This document shows, one piece after another, positions 1-10,836 of a stretch of DNA of 64,000 nucleotides. The stretch comes from Costus lasius (Eukaryota > Streptophyta > Magnoliopsida > Zingiberales > Costaceae). The number at the start of each line of letters is the position of its first letter. Position 1 is the first letter of the stretch. The position numbers and the translations under genes were made by a program. The notes beneath the pieces are model-generated. The model ran no database searches and had not been told where the DNA came from. It was given only the letters and a program-made list of their open reading frames with translations. The stretch is taken from contig CM050448.1 in assembly GCA_027563935.2 (NCBI GenBank), positions 64,097,843-64,161,842 on the forward strand, written 5' to 3'.

Positions 1-241
1 GATTGGCAGGGACTGCCTACCAGAAATTAGTGCTTGTACTCTCTGTGCATCTTATCTCGCCTGAGCGGGACGCGGAGACCAAGTATGAAATCTGGATCCC
101 ATCTCACTAAAAGAGTGTTACTCTTTCGGGCTGTTTTGCTGGATTTTTCAGCCAGATAAAATAGTGAGAAAAGAATCTTTCTTAAGTCCTGGATTGATTC
201 TAAACATTGATACTGACCTTGCTGTTCTTGCATTGTTGTAG
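1..241 (+). other. Cop1-A 5' leader, 3' part of predicted leader intron
   Basis: This matches the leader of B at 40388-40628 and of D at 18076-18316. It holds a 6-bp hairpin at 55-70 (TCTCGC / GCGGGA, loop CTGA), the conserved GGATCCCATCTCACTA block, a branch-site-like TACTGAC at 211-217, a pyrimidine-rich stretch and a TTGTAG acceptor ending at 241. Twenty-one in-frame bases separate the acceptor from the Gag ATG. Splicing is inferred from sequence only. Confidence 0.6.
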
Positions 242-262
242 ATTCCTGCAGCAACGAACACC

Positions 263-1073
263 ATGAACTTCAATGTGCGATCCCTACTGGAAAGGGAGAA
301 GTTTGCTGGGCCAAACTTCTCAGACTGGTTCGGACACCTTAAGATCGTTCTTAAGGCAGAGAGGAAACTGTATGTCCTCGAGACGGCAATACCGCCTCAA
401 CCCGCTCCGAACGCCGCAAGGGCGGTTCGGGAAGCCTACGAAAAGCACGTCAATGATAGCATTGATGTCGCTTGCCTGATGCTAGCGTCTATGACGCCAC
501 CGCTGCAGCGTCAACATGAGGATATGTGGCTATAGAGATTATAGCGAACCTCAAGATGCTGTATGCTGCACAGGCGAGGACAGAACGCTATAATCTGACA
601 AAGCTTTTCTTTCAGAGCAAACTGGCTAAAGGGAGCCTAGTGGGAGCTCACGTGCTCAAAATGATTGGGCACAAAGAAGCTCTAGAGAAACTGGGGCATA
701 CCATCAATCAGGAGCTTGCTGTAGATATTATTCTGCAGTCTCTCCTGCCCTCTTTCGATGCGTTCATTATTAACTTTAATATGAACAAAATCGATTGTAC
801 GCCGGCAGAGCTGCTGAATATGCTGTTGACTACTGAGGAGACTCTGAAGGGAAAGCCTTCAACCTCTGTCTTAATGGTTCCTTCAAGGAACAAGAAGAAG
901 GGGAAGAAGGGCAAGGCCCCTGTCAAGAGCTACAGCAAGGCTCTGAAGCAAAAGGTCAAGCGTCCAAGGAATACAGATGTTTCCACTGTGGCCAGCTAGG
1001 TCACTGGAAAAAGGACTGTAAAGCGCTCCTAGGAGACAAGAAGGGAAGCATCGCTTCTGGCTCAGGTATATTT
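263..1073 (+). pseudogene. gag: Cop1-A gag, broken by two one-base deletions
   Basis: Gag forms the virus-like particle and binds genomic RNA in the cytoplasm. The reading frame opens at ATG 263 with the same N-terminus as B. A one-base deletion near 527, where B reads TCGGCT and A reads TGGCT, shifts the frame. A second near 970-975, in the basic stretch before the zinc knuckle, shifts it again. The knuckle CFHCGQLGHWKKDC (CX2CX4HX4C) lies near 978-1019 in the pol frame. Capsid homology continues from 526 to about 970. The product would stop after 90 residues, so the gene is dead, although each fragment aligns with the 921-residue ORF of B. Confidence 0.88.
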
Positions 1074-3806
1074 GTGACTGAAGTCATGATATCTTCTTCT
1101 TCTATATCATGGGTGTTGGACACTGCATGTGGAGTTCACATTTGTTCAAATGTACAGGAACTCAAGAGAAGAAGACAGGTGGGACAGCATGAGGTGGACC
1201 TACGAGTTGGAAATGGGGCACGGGTTGCTGCTGTTGCTGTAGGAGACTATTTCATCTCTTTGCCATCTGGACTTGTATTAGAACTAAACAGTTGTTACTT
1301 TGTTCCCAGCATTACTAAGAATATTATCTCCATTCTTGCTCTTGTCAGGAAGGGTTTTTCCTTTGAATGCAATATTCCAAAGTGTGTTTTGTCTTTAGAT
1401 AATATTGTTTATGCAACTGGTTCAATTAACAATGGCTTATTCATGTTGGACATGGAATGTTCTATACACAACATTGATAATAAGAAAGCCAAGTATGCTG
1501 ATGACAGCACCTTGCTATGGCATAGTCGTTTAGGCCATATTAACGAGAAACGCATTAAGCGGTTGCATGATAATGGACTGCTGGGATCATTTTCCTGTGA
1601 GGAGATTGATACATGCAAAGCTTGTTTAATGGGTAAAATGACGAAGTCACCTTTTCCTCACAAAGGTCAAAGGGCTTCAGGTTTGCTTGACCTTATACAC
1701 AGTGATGTGTGTGGGCCATTTAGTAAACATGCCAGAGGTGGCTATCAATACTTCATCACATTTACTGATGATTTCAGTAGATATGGTTATGTCTATTTGA
1801 TGAGACATAAAAGTGAATCTTTTGACAAGTTCAAAGAGTTCAAGAACGAAGTACAAAATCAGCTAGGCCGAAATATCAAGGCACTTCGTTCTGATCGAGG
1901 TGGAGAATACCTAAGTCGAGAATTTAATGACTATCTAAAGGAGTGTGGGATTATCTCACAGCTCACTCCGCCAGGAACACCGCAATGGAATGGTGTGTCC
2001 GAGAGGAGGAACAGAACCCTACTTGATATGGTTCGTTCCATGATGAGTCAGGCTACTCTTCCTTACTCCTTTTGGGGATTTGCACTGGAGACAGCTGCAA
2101 AGGTACTAAACCGAGTGCCATCCAAGGCAGTTTCAAAGACCCCATATGAATTATGGTGTGGGAAACAGCCGAGCTTGACATTTATCAGGATCTGGGGCTG
2201 CGAGGCTTATGTTAAAAAGCTCGCCTCTGGGAAACTAGAGAGCAGATCTGACAAATGTATCTTTGTCGGTTACCCTAAGGAAACTAAGGGTTATTATTTC
2301 TACAATCCCAAAGAGAACAAGGTATTTGTTGCTCGGATGGCCATATTTCTTGAGAGGGAGTTTCTTCTCCAAGAGGCCAGTGGGAGAGAAATAACGTTGG
2401 ATGAGAATCCAGAGTTAGGACAAAGTGCTCAAGCACAGTTGGATGAGCCTGAGCCGGTAGAACAGGTTATTGAACAACCTGAGGCTCAGATATCACGGGA
2501 ACCGCGAAGATCGGGAAGGATCCGTCGACAGCCTGAGCGCTATGACGGAGTCTACATCATTGATAATGATGAACCCCTCACTTATGCAGATGCGGTCAGT
2601 GGACCGGAGTCAGCGAGATGGCTTGAAGCTATGCGAGCCGAGATGGACTCCATGTCAGATAACCAAGTTTGGGATTTGGTTGATCCGCCTCCGGGAGTAA
2701 TCCCTATAGGCTGTAAATGGATCTTCAAGAAGAAGATTGACATGGATGGTAACGTGGTTACCTATAAAGGCAGGCTAGTTGCGAAAGGTTTCAAACAAAT
2801 CTACGGGATAGATTATGATGAAACTTTCTCTCCTGTAGCCATGTTTAAGTCTATTCGGATTCTTTTCGCGATAGTAGCATATTACGATTATGAGATCTGG
2901 CAGATGGATGTGAAGACAGCTTTCCTGAATGGAAATCTGGATGAGGATGTGTATATGACACAACCAGAAGGTTTCACTAATCCATCAGATCGTCATAAAA
3001 TATGCAAGTTAAAGAGGTCTATTTATGGACTTAAACAAGCATCAAGAAGCTGGAATATTTGTTTTGATGAATCAATCAGTGAATTTGGTTTCATCAAGAA
3101 CGAAGATGACCCATGTGTATATAAGAGGTTTAGTGGGAGCGTAATTACTTTCCTAGTCCTCTACGTCGATGATATCTTGATCATTGGAAATGACATTCCT
3201 GAAATGCATGCGGTTAAGGCATGGCTAAGGAAATGTTTACAAATGAAAGATTTAGGAGAAGCAGCCTATGTATTAGGTGAGAAGATCTACAGGGATAGAT
3301 CTAAGAGGCTTCTCGGGCTGTGCCAGAGTACTTACATCGATAAAGTCCTGGAAAGATTTCATTTAGAGAATTCTAAAAGAGGATATCTTCTAGTCAGACA
3401 TGGTCTGAATCTTTGGAAGAGTCAGTGTCCGCAAACACAGACTGAGAAAGATGAAATGGACAATACGCCTTATGCTTCGGCTATTGGGTCCATAATGTAT
3501 GCGATGTTGTGTACTCGCCCTGACGTCGCTTACGGGTTAAGCGTGACCAGTCGGTTCCAAAGTAATCCAGGTATGGCGCACTGGATTGCAGTCAAGAACA
3601 TTTTAAAATATCTGCGGAGGACCAAAGATATGTTCTTGATATATGGTGGTCAGGAAGAACTCAGTATAGAAGGATATACTGACGCTTCATTCCAGTCTGA
3701 CCAGGATGATTTCCGATCGCAATCAGGCTATGTTTTTAGCTTGAATGGTGGAGCAGTGGTGTGGAAGAGTTTCAAACAGTCAACTGTTGCTGATTCCATA
3801 ACATAA
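1074..3806 (+). CDS. pol: Cop1-A Pol polyprotein (protease, integrase, RT, start of RNase H), 910 residues open
   Basis: Copia Pol processes itself, copies the RNA into cDNA and inserts it into the genome. The aspartic protease motif WVLDTACG is at residues 13-20; the usual D[ST]G reads DTA, as in every Cop1 copy. The GAG-pre-integrase zinc region (LWHSRLGHIN...CKACLMGK) is near 140-190. Integrase catalytic positions are at LIHSD near 208, LRSDRGGEY near 272 and GVSERRN near 309. RT begins near 525 and has FLVLYVDDILI near 694. RNase H starts with GYTDASF near 866. Residue 1 is only the first methionine in this frame; the natural start is the upstream Gag. A TAA at 3804-3806 replaces the glutamate codon seen in B and D. 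Full-length apart from that stop. Confidence 0.92.
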   Translation: MTEVMISSSSISWVLDTACGVHICSNVQELKRRRQVGQHEVDLRVGNGARVAAVAVGDYFISLPSGLVLELNSCYFVPSITKNIISILALVRKGFSFECNIPKCVLSLDNIVYATGSINNGLFMLDMECSIHNIDNKKAKYADDSTLLWHSRLGHINEKRIKRLHDNGLLGSFSCEEIDTCKACLMGKMTKSPFPHKGQRASGLLDLIHSDVCGPFSKHARGGYQYFITFTDDFSRYGYVYLMRHKSESFDKFKEFKNEVQNQLGRNIKALRSDRGGEYLSREFNDYLKECGIISQLTPPGTPQWNGVSERRNRTLLDMVRSMMSQATLPYSFWGFALETAAKVLNRVPSKAVSKTPYELWCGKQPSLTFIRIWGCEAYVKKLASGKLESRSDKCIFVGYPKETKGYYFYNPKENKVFVARMAIFLEREFLLQEASGREITLDENPELGQSAQAQLDEPEPVEQVIEQPEAQISREPRRSGRIRRQPERYDGVYIIDNDEPLTYADAVSGPESARWLEAMRAEMDSMSDNQVWDLVDPPPGVIPIGCKWIFKKKIDMDGNVVTYKGRLVAKGFKQIYGIDYDETFSPVAMFKSIRILFAIVAYYDYEIWQMDVKTAFLNGNLDEDVYMTQPEGFTNPSDRHKICKLKRSIYGLKQASRSWNICFDESISEFGFIKNEDDPCVYKRFSGSVITFLVLYVDDILIIGNDIPEMHAVKAWLRKCLQMKDLGEAAYVLGEKIYRDRSKRLLGLCQSTYIDKVLERFHLENSKRGYLLVRHGLNLWKSQCPQTQTEKDEMDNTPYASAIGSIMYAMLCTRPDVAYGLSVTSRFQSNPGMAHWIAVKNILKYLRRTKDMFLIYGGQEELSIEGYTDASFQSDQDDFRSQSGYVFSLNGGAVVWKSFKQSTVADSIT

Positions 3807-4145
3807 GCCGAGTATGTTGCAGCCTCGGAAGCATCCAAGGAGGCAGTGTGGATTCGTAAGTTCGTGAGAGAACTTGGTGTCGTTCCTTCGAGTGTAGATC
3901 CTTTGGTTATCTTCTATGATAACACTGGAGCAATAGCACAAGCAAAGGAACCACGGTCGCACCAGAAGTCCAAGCACATACAGAGACGGTTTCATTTGAT
4001 CAGGGAGATCATTGATCGTGGCGAGATCAAAGTGTGCAAGGTTCATACAGATGACAATCTGGCAGACCCGCTTACCAAGCCTCTGGCGCAGCAGAAGCAT
4101 GAGAAGCACTGTAATAATATGAGTTTGAGATTTCTCAACCATTAG
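3807..4145 (+). pseudogene. Cop1-A RNase H C-terminus after a premature stop
   Basis: The same frame continues after the TAA and encodes the end of copia RNase H: the AEYVAASEASKEAVW helix, DNTGAIAQAKEPRSH and the terminal LADPLTKPL block found in all Cop1 copies. RNase H removes the RNA strand from the RNA-DNA hybrid. Without readthrough this part is not translated. The natural stop is at 4143-4145, just before the polypurine tract. Confidence 0.88.
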
Positions 4146-4148
4146 ATT

Positions 4149-4164
4149 AAGTGCAAGTGGGAGA
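4149..4164 (+). other. Polypurine tract of Cop1-A
   Basis: A purine-rich stretch ending GTGGGAGA lies one base before the 3' LTR. It would prime plus-strand DNA synthesis. The same sequence precedes the 3' LTRs of D and B, and its reverse complement follows the left LTRs of Cop2 elements. Confidence 0.8.
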
Positions 4165-4165
4165 T

Positions 4166-5855
4166 TGTTGGGGTATGCCCTTAAGGCTAATGTTTGAGGC
4201 CTTGGGATTGTAAAAGTATCATGTAATAAACTCTTGTGTTTATAAAGGCATGGTTATTATTCAGTTTGTTACCTTGTCTGCAGTAATAAGTGTACTTCTG
4301 AATAATGTTTCAATGCTGTTCAGCTAGGCTGACATGCAGTAAAGTCCTTAGTCGATATATCTTGGTGAACATGAGACAGCCTTGATATGGTTAAGACTAA
4401 TATGTGTTCTAATCTTATAGGATGCTTCGAGCATGGAATAAGATGTAGACTCATGGGTGCATTGGATGTACTGGACAGACCCTACTAGGATATTCAATTG
4501 CTTGTCACAATGTGAATAATCCTTGAATGTAACAAGTGGCACATTTCCTCTGACTTGAGATCACTTGTGTTTTCTAAATGATGATTGTCATTATTTTGAG
4601 GTAGTTCAATATCATTTGAAACATAATCATTATAGACTATCTTGGATAATGAGCTTGAGTCAGGTTAGGGCACTAGTGATAGATAAAGGATTGCCGTCTC
4701 CTTGTTTAAGGAGTGTGATGATCTAAAGGGGCCCCCTGGATGAGATGATTGAGAAAGTGTATGGCCATACCCAGGTGACTATGTTCATCTAATCTAATCA
4801 TGCTCATCATATTGGAGTTACAAGCTTGACACGCTTGTCCAATAAGAACATCCAGTGGCAAAAGAAATATGCATGCCTTGTGAGTTGATTCACACTTGTG
4901 CTGTGGTTTGGGTGTAGTCTTAGAAGACTCCTTTCTTTCTATCGGGAGACAGTGATGTGTTGCTAGATACCTCTCACTGATCGTGATGACGTAAGTTATC
5001 GTTACCGACATTGAAGGAAACCCTCAGGGTCGCACAATTTGATGATATGGCTTACTTAAGTCAGATCGTGTGGACTGAATTGTTTGGGTTCAGTTTAAAG
5101 GGATTTAATCTCTGATTGTAAGTGAGATCTATCTGATCATGTTTGATTGATTAGGGCTTCAGATCGGTAAGCTTCGATTGAGAGAATAGATGCTAGATCG
5201 GTGAGATCAGAAGCGTCAAGAGATCAACGGTCAGATCAAGAACCTTAGGGTTCAATTGTGATCTAGGCTAAGTCGCTTGGTTTATTTGGTCATTGAGCCA
5301 AATGAAATTGAACCGGCTCATGGGTTGAGCGCATGGTTCAAAGAGAAGAGGTAAATGCGGTTTGTTCATGATCGCATGAACGCATGAACTTATGGTTTTG
5401 CTATTTTTGGAAGATGCGTTTCCAAGATAGAAAAACGCCTCCACGTTCATGAGTTGCATTACACTCTTGCTCGCATCTCGCTCTCTCGTCGCCTCAAGCA
5501 TTCATCTTGCGTAGTGAAGGTGGACGAAAGTAGGAGCAAGAAATCGCCAAGCAAAGAAGGTCTCCTTCCCTTCCATTCGACAAGCACTTCTTGGAGCCTT
5601 GCTAGCACAAGGAGCACCAAGGAAAAGTAGGCGACATCAATTGTGTGCGTCACCTTTGGAGGAGATCTCTCTTGCTCTCTCCTTCCAAGACACCATCCAA
5701 GAGATGGCGATGGTATGGATCCTTCTCTTGTTATTTCTAATGTGTGAAAGTTGATCATATGCGATATTAAGATCTCTTGAAACCCTAGCTTCCATGCGAA
5801 ATTTATACATGCGCCACCAATAGGGTTTCGCCCCCCTCTTGAAAGGGGTCCTTCA
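4166..5855 (+). repeat. Cop1-A 3' LTR, about 1690 bp
   Basis: It starts TGTTGGGGTATGCCC after the polypurine tract and ends TTCA. It matches the two LTRs of B end to end and the LTRs of D more distantly. It contains the 12-bp palindrome GTATGGCCATAC at 4759-4770, the AGGGTCGCACA block near 5026, and the ATG-GCG-ATG mini-exon followed by a GT donor at 5704-5714. No gene lies in it; the short ORFs are not conserved between copies. Confidence 0.93.
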
Positions 5856-7240
5856 ATAGGTGCATTGGATGTACTGGACTGACCCTTCTCAGGATATTCA
5901 ATTGTTTGTCACAATGTGAATAATCCTTGTATGCAAGCAAGTGGCATATTCCCTCTGACTTGAGATCACTTGTGTTTCTAAGTGGTGATTGGCATTATCT
6001 TGAGATAGTTCCATATCATTTGAAAGATAATGATTAAGGATTATATTGGATAGTGGGCATGAGTCATGTTAGGATACTTGTGATAGATATAGGATTGCCT
6101 CTCCTGGTTGGAGTGTGATGTTCTAAAGGGGCCCTATGGATGAAATGGTTGAGAATGTGTATGGCCATACCCAGACGACTATGTTCATCTGATCTAACCA
6201 TTTTCATCATGTTGGAATCACAGGCTTGACACGCTTGTCCGACGAGAACATCCAGTGGCAAAGGGAAACATGTATGCCAAGTGAATGAGGTTCACACTTG
6301 TGCTGTGGTTTGGGAGTAGTCTTGGAAGACTCTTTCCTTCATATTGGAAGACAGTGATGTGTTGCTAGATACCTCTCTCTGGTCGTGATAACGTAAGTTA
6401 TTGTTACCGACATTGAAGGAAACCCTTAGGGTCGCACAATTTGATGATATGGCTTACTTATGTCAGATCGTGTGGACTGGAATTATTCTAGTTCAGTTTA
6501 AAGGAATTTAAGCTCTGATTAAAAGTGAGATCTAGTCTAATCATGTTTGATTGATTAGGACATGTGATCGGTAAGCTTTGATCGGAGGATTGATGCTTGA
6601 TCGTAAAGATCAGGGGTTCAATGTGATGTGTGGTTAGATCTTGAGCCATTTGGTTCAAAGAAGATTATAACCAGGGCTGGTTTGATTTGGCGCTTGAACC
6701 AAATTGAGATTGAACCGGTTCACATGTGAACGCATGGTTCAATTCAAAGAGGAGTTTTCGATCATTTAAAGGGGAGTTATGGAGGGAGTTACATATTCGG
6801 TTCTTACCATATGTGGTGGCCGAATTTTTCCCTTTTGGGGATCCACGTTTTTTCGAAGGCTTCTCTCGCTTCCTGCTCTGGCTTCCTCCTCTCTTCGCTC
6901 TCTCGTGTGGATCATCTTCACGCAAGGAAGAGAAGTTCGACCAGCCAAGGGGACACACATCATCCTTTCCAAGAGACGATCAAAACTCCTTCGTGTCTTT
7001 GCTAGCACAAGGAACACAAGGAAGAAAGTCTTTCTCATCTTGTGTGTGACATCTTTGGAGAAGAGGCACTCTCGCCCCTTTCATCTTCCAAGTCGCCTCT
7101 CACATCATGGCACAGGTAATACTCTAACTTGTTCTATACAAGTTATACAAGGTTGATCATGTGCTCATGTCGTCGATTATATGGATTCCTAGTTTTGCTA
7201 TGAATTTTTCAGTGAAGTCACTTGCGACCTAGGTTTTCCA
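5856..7240 (+). repeat. Cop1-D 5' LTR, right 1385 bp (left part displaced by A)
   Basis: It aligns with 22526-23908. It begins where A was inserted and ends TTTTCCA, followed by TTAG and the primer-binding site. It carries the palindrome at 6159-6170, a compound inverted-repeat segment (GAACCGGTTCACATGTGAAC, 6712-6731) and the mini-exon and donor at 7107-7117. No protein gene was seen. Confidence 0.92.
7107..7117 (+). promoter_or_regulatory. Predicted Gag mini-exon end and splice donor in the D LTR
   Basis: ATGGCACAG is followed by GTAATA, a good plant AG|GT donor, with the ATG-GC context favoured for plant starts. B has ATGGCATCG|GTATGA at the equivalent place and A has ATGGCGATG|GTATGG. 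Joining to the acceptor at 18316 keeps the Gag frame. Prediction only. Confidence 0.5.
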
Positions 7241-7244
7241 TTAG

Positions 7245-7263
7245 TGGTATCAGAGCCAGGTTT
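7245..7263 (+). other. Primer-binding site, initiator tRNA-Met (Cop1-D)
   Basis: TGGTATCAGAGCCAGGTTT is complementary to the 3' end of plant initiator tRNA-Met over 19 bases. It lies four bases after the LTR end. It is longer than the 12-base match of B and Cop2. It falls inside the predicted leader intron. Confidence 0.9.
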
Positions 7264-8562
7264 TCTGACTTGATGCATATGGTTGCCTTCTTGTGATCCA
7301 TGCTTGAGTTATTGGGTAGATCTTGTTTATGTTCACATGCGACTACATGATGCACAGTTTACCTACATAGCTTGCGCATGTGATGTTAGATGAATCTTTG
7401 CATACAAAGTTTGCGCATATATCATAGTTGTTTTTCAAACAAAAATTATCTTCATGCGCGACTCCACAAGATCTATCTGTGCGCCTACTTCAAACACTTA
7501 GACGGGTTAACAGTTTTGAAGTCGTTAGTCAAGTATGGACCCAACAGCCTAATCAGACTATCTGACAGCCTGGATGGGCGGCTGGATAGCACCTGTGCGC
7601 AAGCTGTACAGGTGGCTATAAGCCGACTGCAGAAGGGCGTGTAGCGATGTCTGTTTGAGGCGCCTAGTGAACGATCATGATTATGGCTCGGGGTCACACC
7701 CGCTTGCCGGAAATCATGTGGGACGTTCAGCTCTTAAGGCATGCATAGTCAACCATTGGGTCGACGCAAGTCAGTTATGACTGGGTGCATGCAAGGGCAG
7801 TGGGTCTGACTTGGTCTGACGAGTGGATATCTGTTAATGGACCGTTGTAAGGTAGTGGGGCACATAAGGAAATAAAATTGATGCCATGGGTTTTTCTAAA
7901 ATTTTATTTCTGTTTGGATCACATGTAGTACATGTTTAACATGTTGCATTGAGTATATTGAATGTTTACTTAATCTTATGTGGGCTGCCCTATTTTGTAT
8001 GCTGTGCTGGGGCCTACGTGCCTAGAAATTAATATATTTGATGTGATCTGCGAGTCACATTTGAAATTATATGAATGTATAATTGACCTGCGTGTCAAAC
8101 CATGTCTTGATAGTTTAAAATGTAATTTGATCAGACATGAGCACACAGCACATTTGGTAGAAGCGCTTGCAGCAATTGGCTTCACTAGGTGGGTGGTCTA
8201 GAGGTCGACTCTAGAACAGGCCCATTCTGTCTTGTGGGCGCATTTGGGCTGCAGATGGCATTTGGGCCCGGGCTGGGCCGGATGAGGTACAAGAGTCCCA
8301 TAAAGAGCTCAAGTAAAGACTTTTGTTAAACTAGGGTTTTACTTAAGTTTTATGGGCATTTACCACATAAGATAATTGTGCTTTCTATTTACTGTTTTAA
8401 GTAATATTAGCACATGCATGTTTTATTCTTCAGCTATCACTATAGAATTTGCATGATAGTAAGAAGATAAAAGACCGTTAAAATCCAACGTAAATATCAA
8501 GCTATCGATTGCCTTCTGACGCGAAACCTCACTGTTCTGACTATCGTTGGGGCCGTGTTGTA

Positions 8563-8575
8563 CCCACTCAGTGGG
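8563..8575 (+). other. Leader hairpin P1 of Cop1-D
   Basis: CCCAC-TCA-GTGGG forms a perfect 5-bp stem with a 3-base loop. The identical hairpin is in B at 40119-40131. Confidence 0.55.
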
Positions 8576-8770
8576 CACGCCCAGCTATTTTCAGACGGTG
8601 CGCGATTACACCTACATGCTACAGAGAAGGGATTTATCGCTTCTCGTTGCTCAGCATAGCACGTGGTGGTCCAGGAAGTAGGTCAGGTCAGCTTGACCAT
8701 ATAGGCTACAAGTTGAGCATATGATAGCTATATGGAGGCAGCCATCTAAGGAATCAGAAACTGTGTTGTA

Positions 8771-8783
8771 CCAACTCAGTTGG
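8771..8783 (+). other. Leader hairpin P2 of Cop1-D
   Basis: CCAAC-TCA-GTTGG is a second copy of the P1 context 208 bp downstream. The middle stem pair changed from C-G to A-T while pairing was kept. B has the same at 40328-40340. Confidence 0.55.
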
Positions 8784-8816
8784 CACAGTCTTCTGGATTG
8801 CCTAGATGAAGGGGAA

Positions 8817-8821
8817 TCGCA
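8817..8821. repeat. Target-site duplication of Cop2-E, left copy (TCGCA)
   Basis: Five bases repeated at 18064-18068. Removing E and one copy restores an uninterrupted D leader that aligns with B. Confidence 0.93.
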
Positions 8822-10815
8822 TGTTGGGAAACCCCGGGGACATTTTACAATTTTTCAGAGTCATGGACATACATATTTGCACAGCGGAAGAATGTCCCCG
8901 AAACAGGCCGGTCCCAAAAACCCAGTGAAGATCGCATGCAAGGGAGTCGACACGATGAGTTAGGAAATACCTTAGAGCAAAGAAGAGAGCGATGCCGATG
9001 TAGGCGTCCAAGTGTCCGCCCTCTGCAGTCTCACACACACGGATCTCTTGAGTTCTCTTCTTCCTCGCCCGGTGCTAGCCTCAGGAAGAAGATCCAAGCC
9101 TTGTGCTCCCTCTTCAGTACTTGCGCCACCTCCAAGGTAGAAGCGCCAATTGATGAAGAAGAGAGGAATAAGGAGAATGCCGCCAAGCCTTCAAGTCTCT
9201 TGCACCAAAGGAGGAAGAAAGGATGAAGCTTGCGGCTAGGGTTTCATGGAAGAAGAAGATGCACCACTTCTTGGAGTTGTCGCCCTTCAAACCTTTGGTT
9301 TCGCCCCTCCTCTTGTATTCACGCCTTCAAGAGTCGATCCTCATTATGAGGGGGCGATTAGGGTCTCATTTATAGGGCAAGAGGCGGTTAGGGTATGGGC
9401 TAGGATCAAGACAAGTGTAGGGCTAGGATGAAGAGGTTTGAGATAAGGAAAGTCTCCAAGACATTTCCTTAATTTTCTTTCAACCTTTCCTCATTAAGCT
9501 CCACGCCTTCCTTGTGCGCCAAGGCCTTGCCTTGCGCCCCAAGCAATGCCTTAAAGGCATCCATTCCATCAATGGAAGAGGGCTAGGCGCCAATTGCTTC
9601 CTTAATGAAGCAATTTTGCCACCCTAACCCCATTATGCCCCTTAGGCGCCAATGGGGTTGGGTCTCTCCCCATTATACCCTTTTAGCCTCTCATCTCTTC
9701 ATGAGAACTTGTTATTGGGTCTCATTGGATAATGAGCTAGCCCAAACTCCATTACATAGGTTGATTAAGCACTTGGATCCAATCCAATGCAACCCTAATT
9801 CAAATGTGACCAACCATGGTCAAATACGGGTCAACCTGCCAAAAATGAAGTTTGGCTCCAATAATATTCTTCTATCTCATCAGGCCCATTGGCGCTGATG
9901 AAATCTCCCAATAAGATCCGAGTTATCTAATAACTCGATCATAAGGCTTCCCGAACAATACGAGAACTCAAGTATCAAGGTGTGCGACCCTGTAGGTTCC
10001 TCTGACGCTGGCAGTGCTGACCAAAGGTCACCACAAGCAGTGAATGGCACCTAGCAGTGCATCGCTGCTACCCAGGTCATTGGAATGGATATCGACATCG
10101 ACATCCCAATCATCGCAACTAGGTACAGATGCATTACAGTCTCTTTGCCGAACTGATATCCGATTGGACAAGTGTGTCACCACTTGTTTTCACCCAATCA
10201 CATGGCTATGACTAAATCAGGTTCTTACCTGGGTATGGCCATACACTTTCAGTCATAGAACCATAGAGGAGCTCCATGGATATCAAGCTTCCCAAAGGAA
10301 GGGGCAAAGCCTATGTCTGTCCATTGACCTTCTCATATGGGTCGTGACACGCTCAATGACAACCTTTATGACCTTCCAACTACGGCAAGGTGTTAGGTTG
10401 CATCAAAGCAAGTCTCTAACCATATAGAATGATCAATGACCTCAAGTCAAGGGATCAATGCATCTCCTGTCACTTATGAGGATAACTCATGACACCAAGT
10501 CATAGCCTCATAGCGGGTCTATCCAGTATATCCTCCCATAATATACCCATGTGTCTGCGTTAGCACCCCGTGCCTAACCAGCCCACATACCAGTTTTACA
10601 AGTACCATAGTTGTCCCATATCTACTAAGGTACATTGACTGGGGATTATTATTTGAGCACAGATCCAATCTGTCTCCAGGGACATTATCATGTATGTACA
10701 CAATCGCAGGTGTAGACAGACAATGATAACGACAATGCTAGAATGATATATAAATATCAATGTCAAGTAGTACATAAGTTGACCAAAGCTAGGTCCTAGG
10801 GCATATACACCAACA
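8822..10815 (-). repeat. Cop2-E 3' LTR (left), 1994 bp
   Basis: It starts TGTTGGGAAACC and ends CACCAACA, followed directly by the reverse complement of the polypurine tract. It holds the palindrome GTATGGCCATAC at 10233-10244 and, in the element sense, an AG|GTA donor equivalent. No protein gene. Confidence 0.95.
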
Positions 10816-10830
10816 ATCTCCCACTTGCAC
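10816..10830 (-). other. Polypurine tract of Cop2-E
   Basis: The reverse complement reads GTGCAAGTGGGAGAT and abuts the 3' LTR, matching the Cop1 tract. Confidence 0.82.
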
Positions 10831-10836
10831 TAAGAC

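Larger units (their letters stand above)
1..5855 (+). mobile_element. Cop1-A, Ty1/copia LTR retrotransposon, left end outside the window
   Basis: The window opens inside the 5' leader. Gag, protease, integrase, reverse transcriptase and RNase H follow in copia order, then a polypurine tract and a full 3' LTR. The LTR ends at 5855, and the next bases continue the LTR of element D exactly as in the intact D copy at 22526, so A is inserted about 290 bp into the 5' LTR of D. ATAGG at 5856-5860 is the expected right target-site copy; its partner is outside the window. A carries two one-base deletions in Gag and one stop in RNase H. Confidence 0.93.
7241..8821 (+). other. Cop1-D 5' leader, first part (no gene)
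   Basis: Noncoding leader between the LTR and the site where E inserted. It aligns with B 38875-40375. It contains the primer-binding site at its start and hairpins at 8563-8575 and 8771-8783. Short ORFs here are not conserved in frame with B. TCGCA at 8817-8821 is the left target-site copy of E. Confidence 0.85.

Noticed and set aside
6665..7156. Overlapping ORFs of 97-125 residues in the D LTR, repeated at 23436-23787
   Set aside because: They lie in U5-side LTR sequence, are not conserved in frame in A or B, and have no recognisable domain. Apart from the mini-exon signal this is noncoding LTR.
8936..9226. Plus-strand ORF of 96 residues in the E LTR, repeated at 16185-16475
   Set aside because: Present twice only because the LTR is duplicated, antisense to the element, and not open in F or G.
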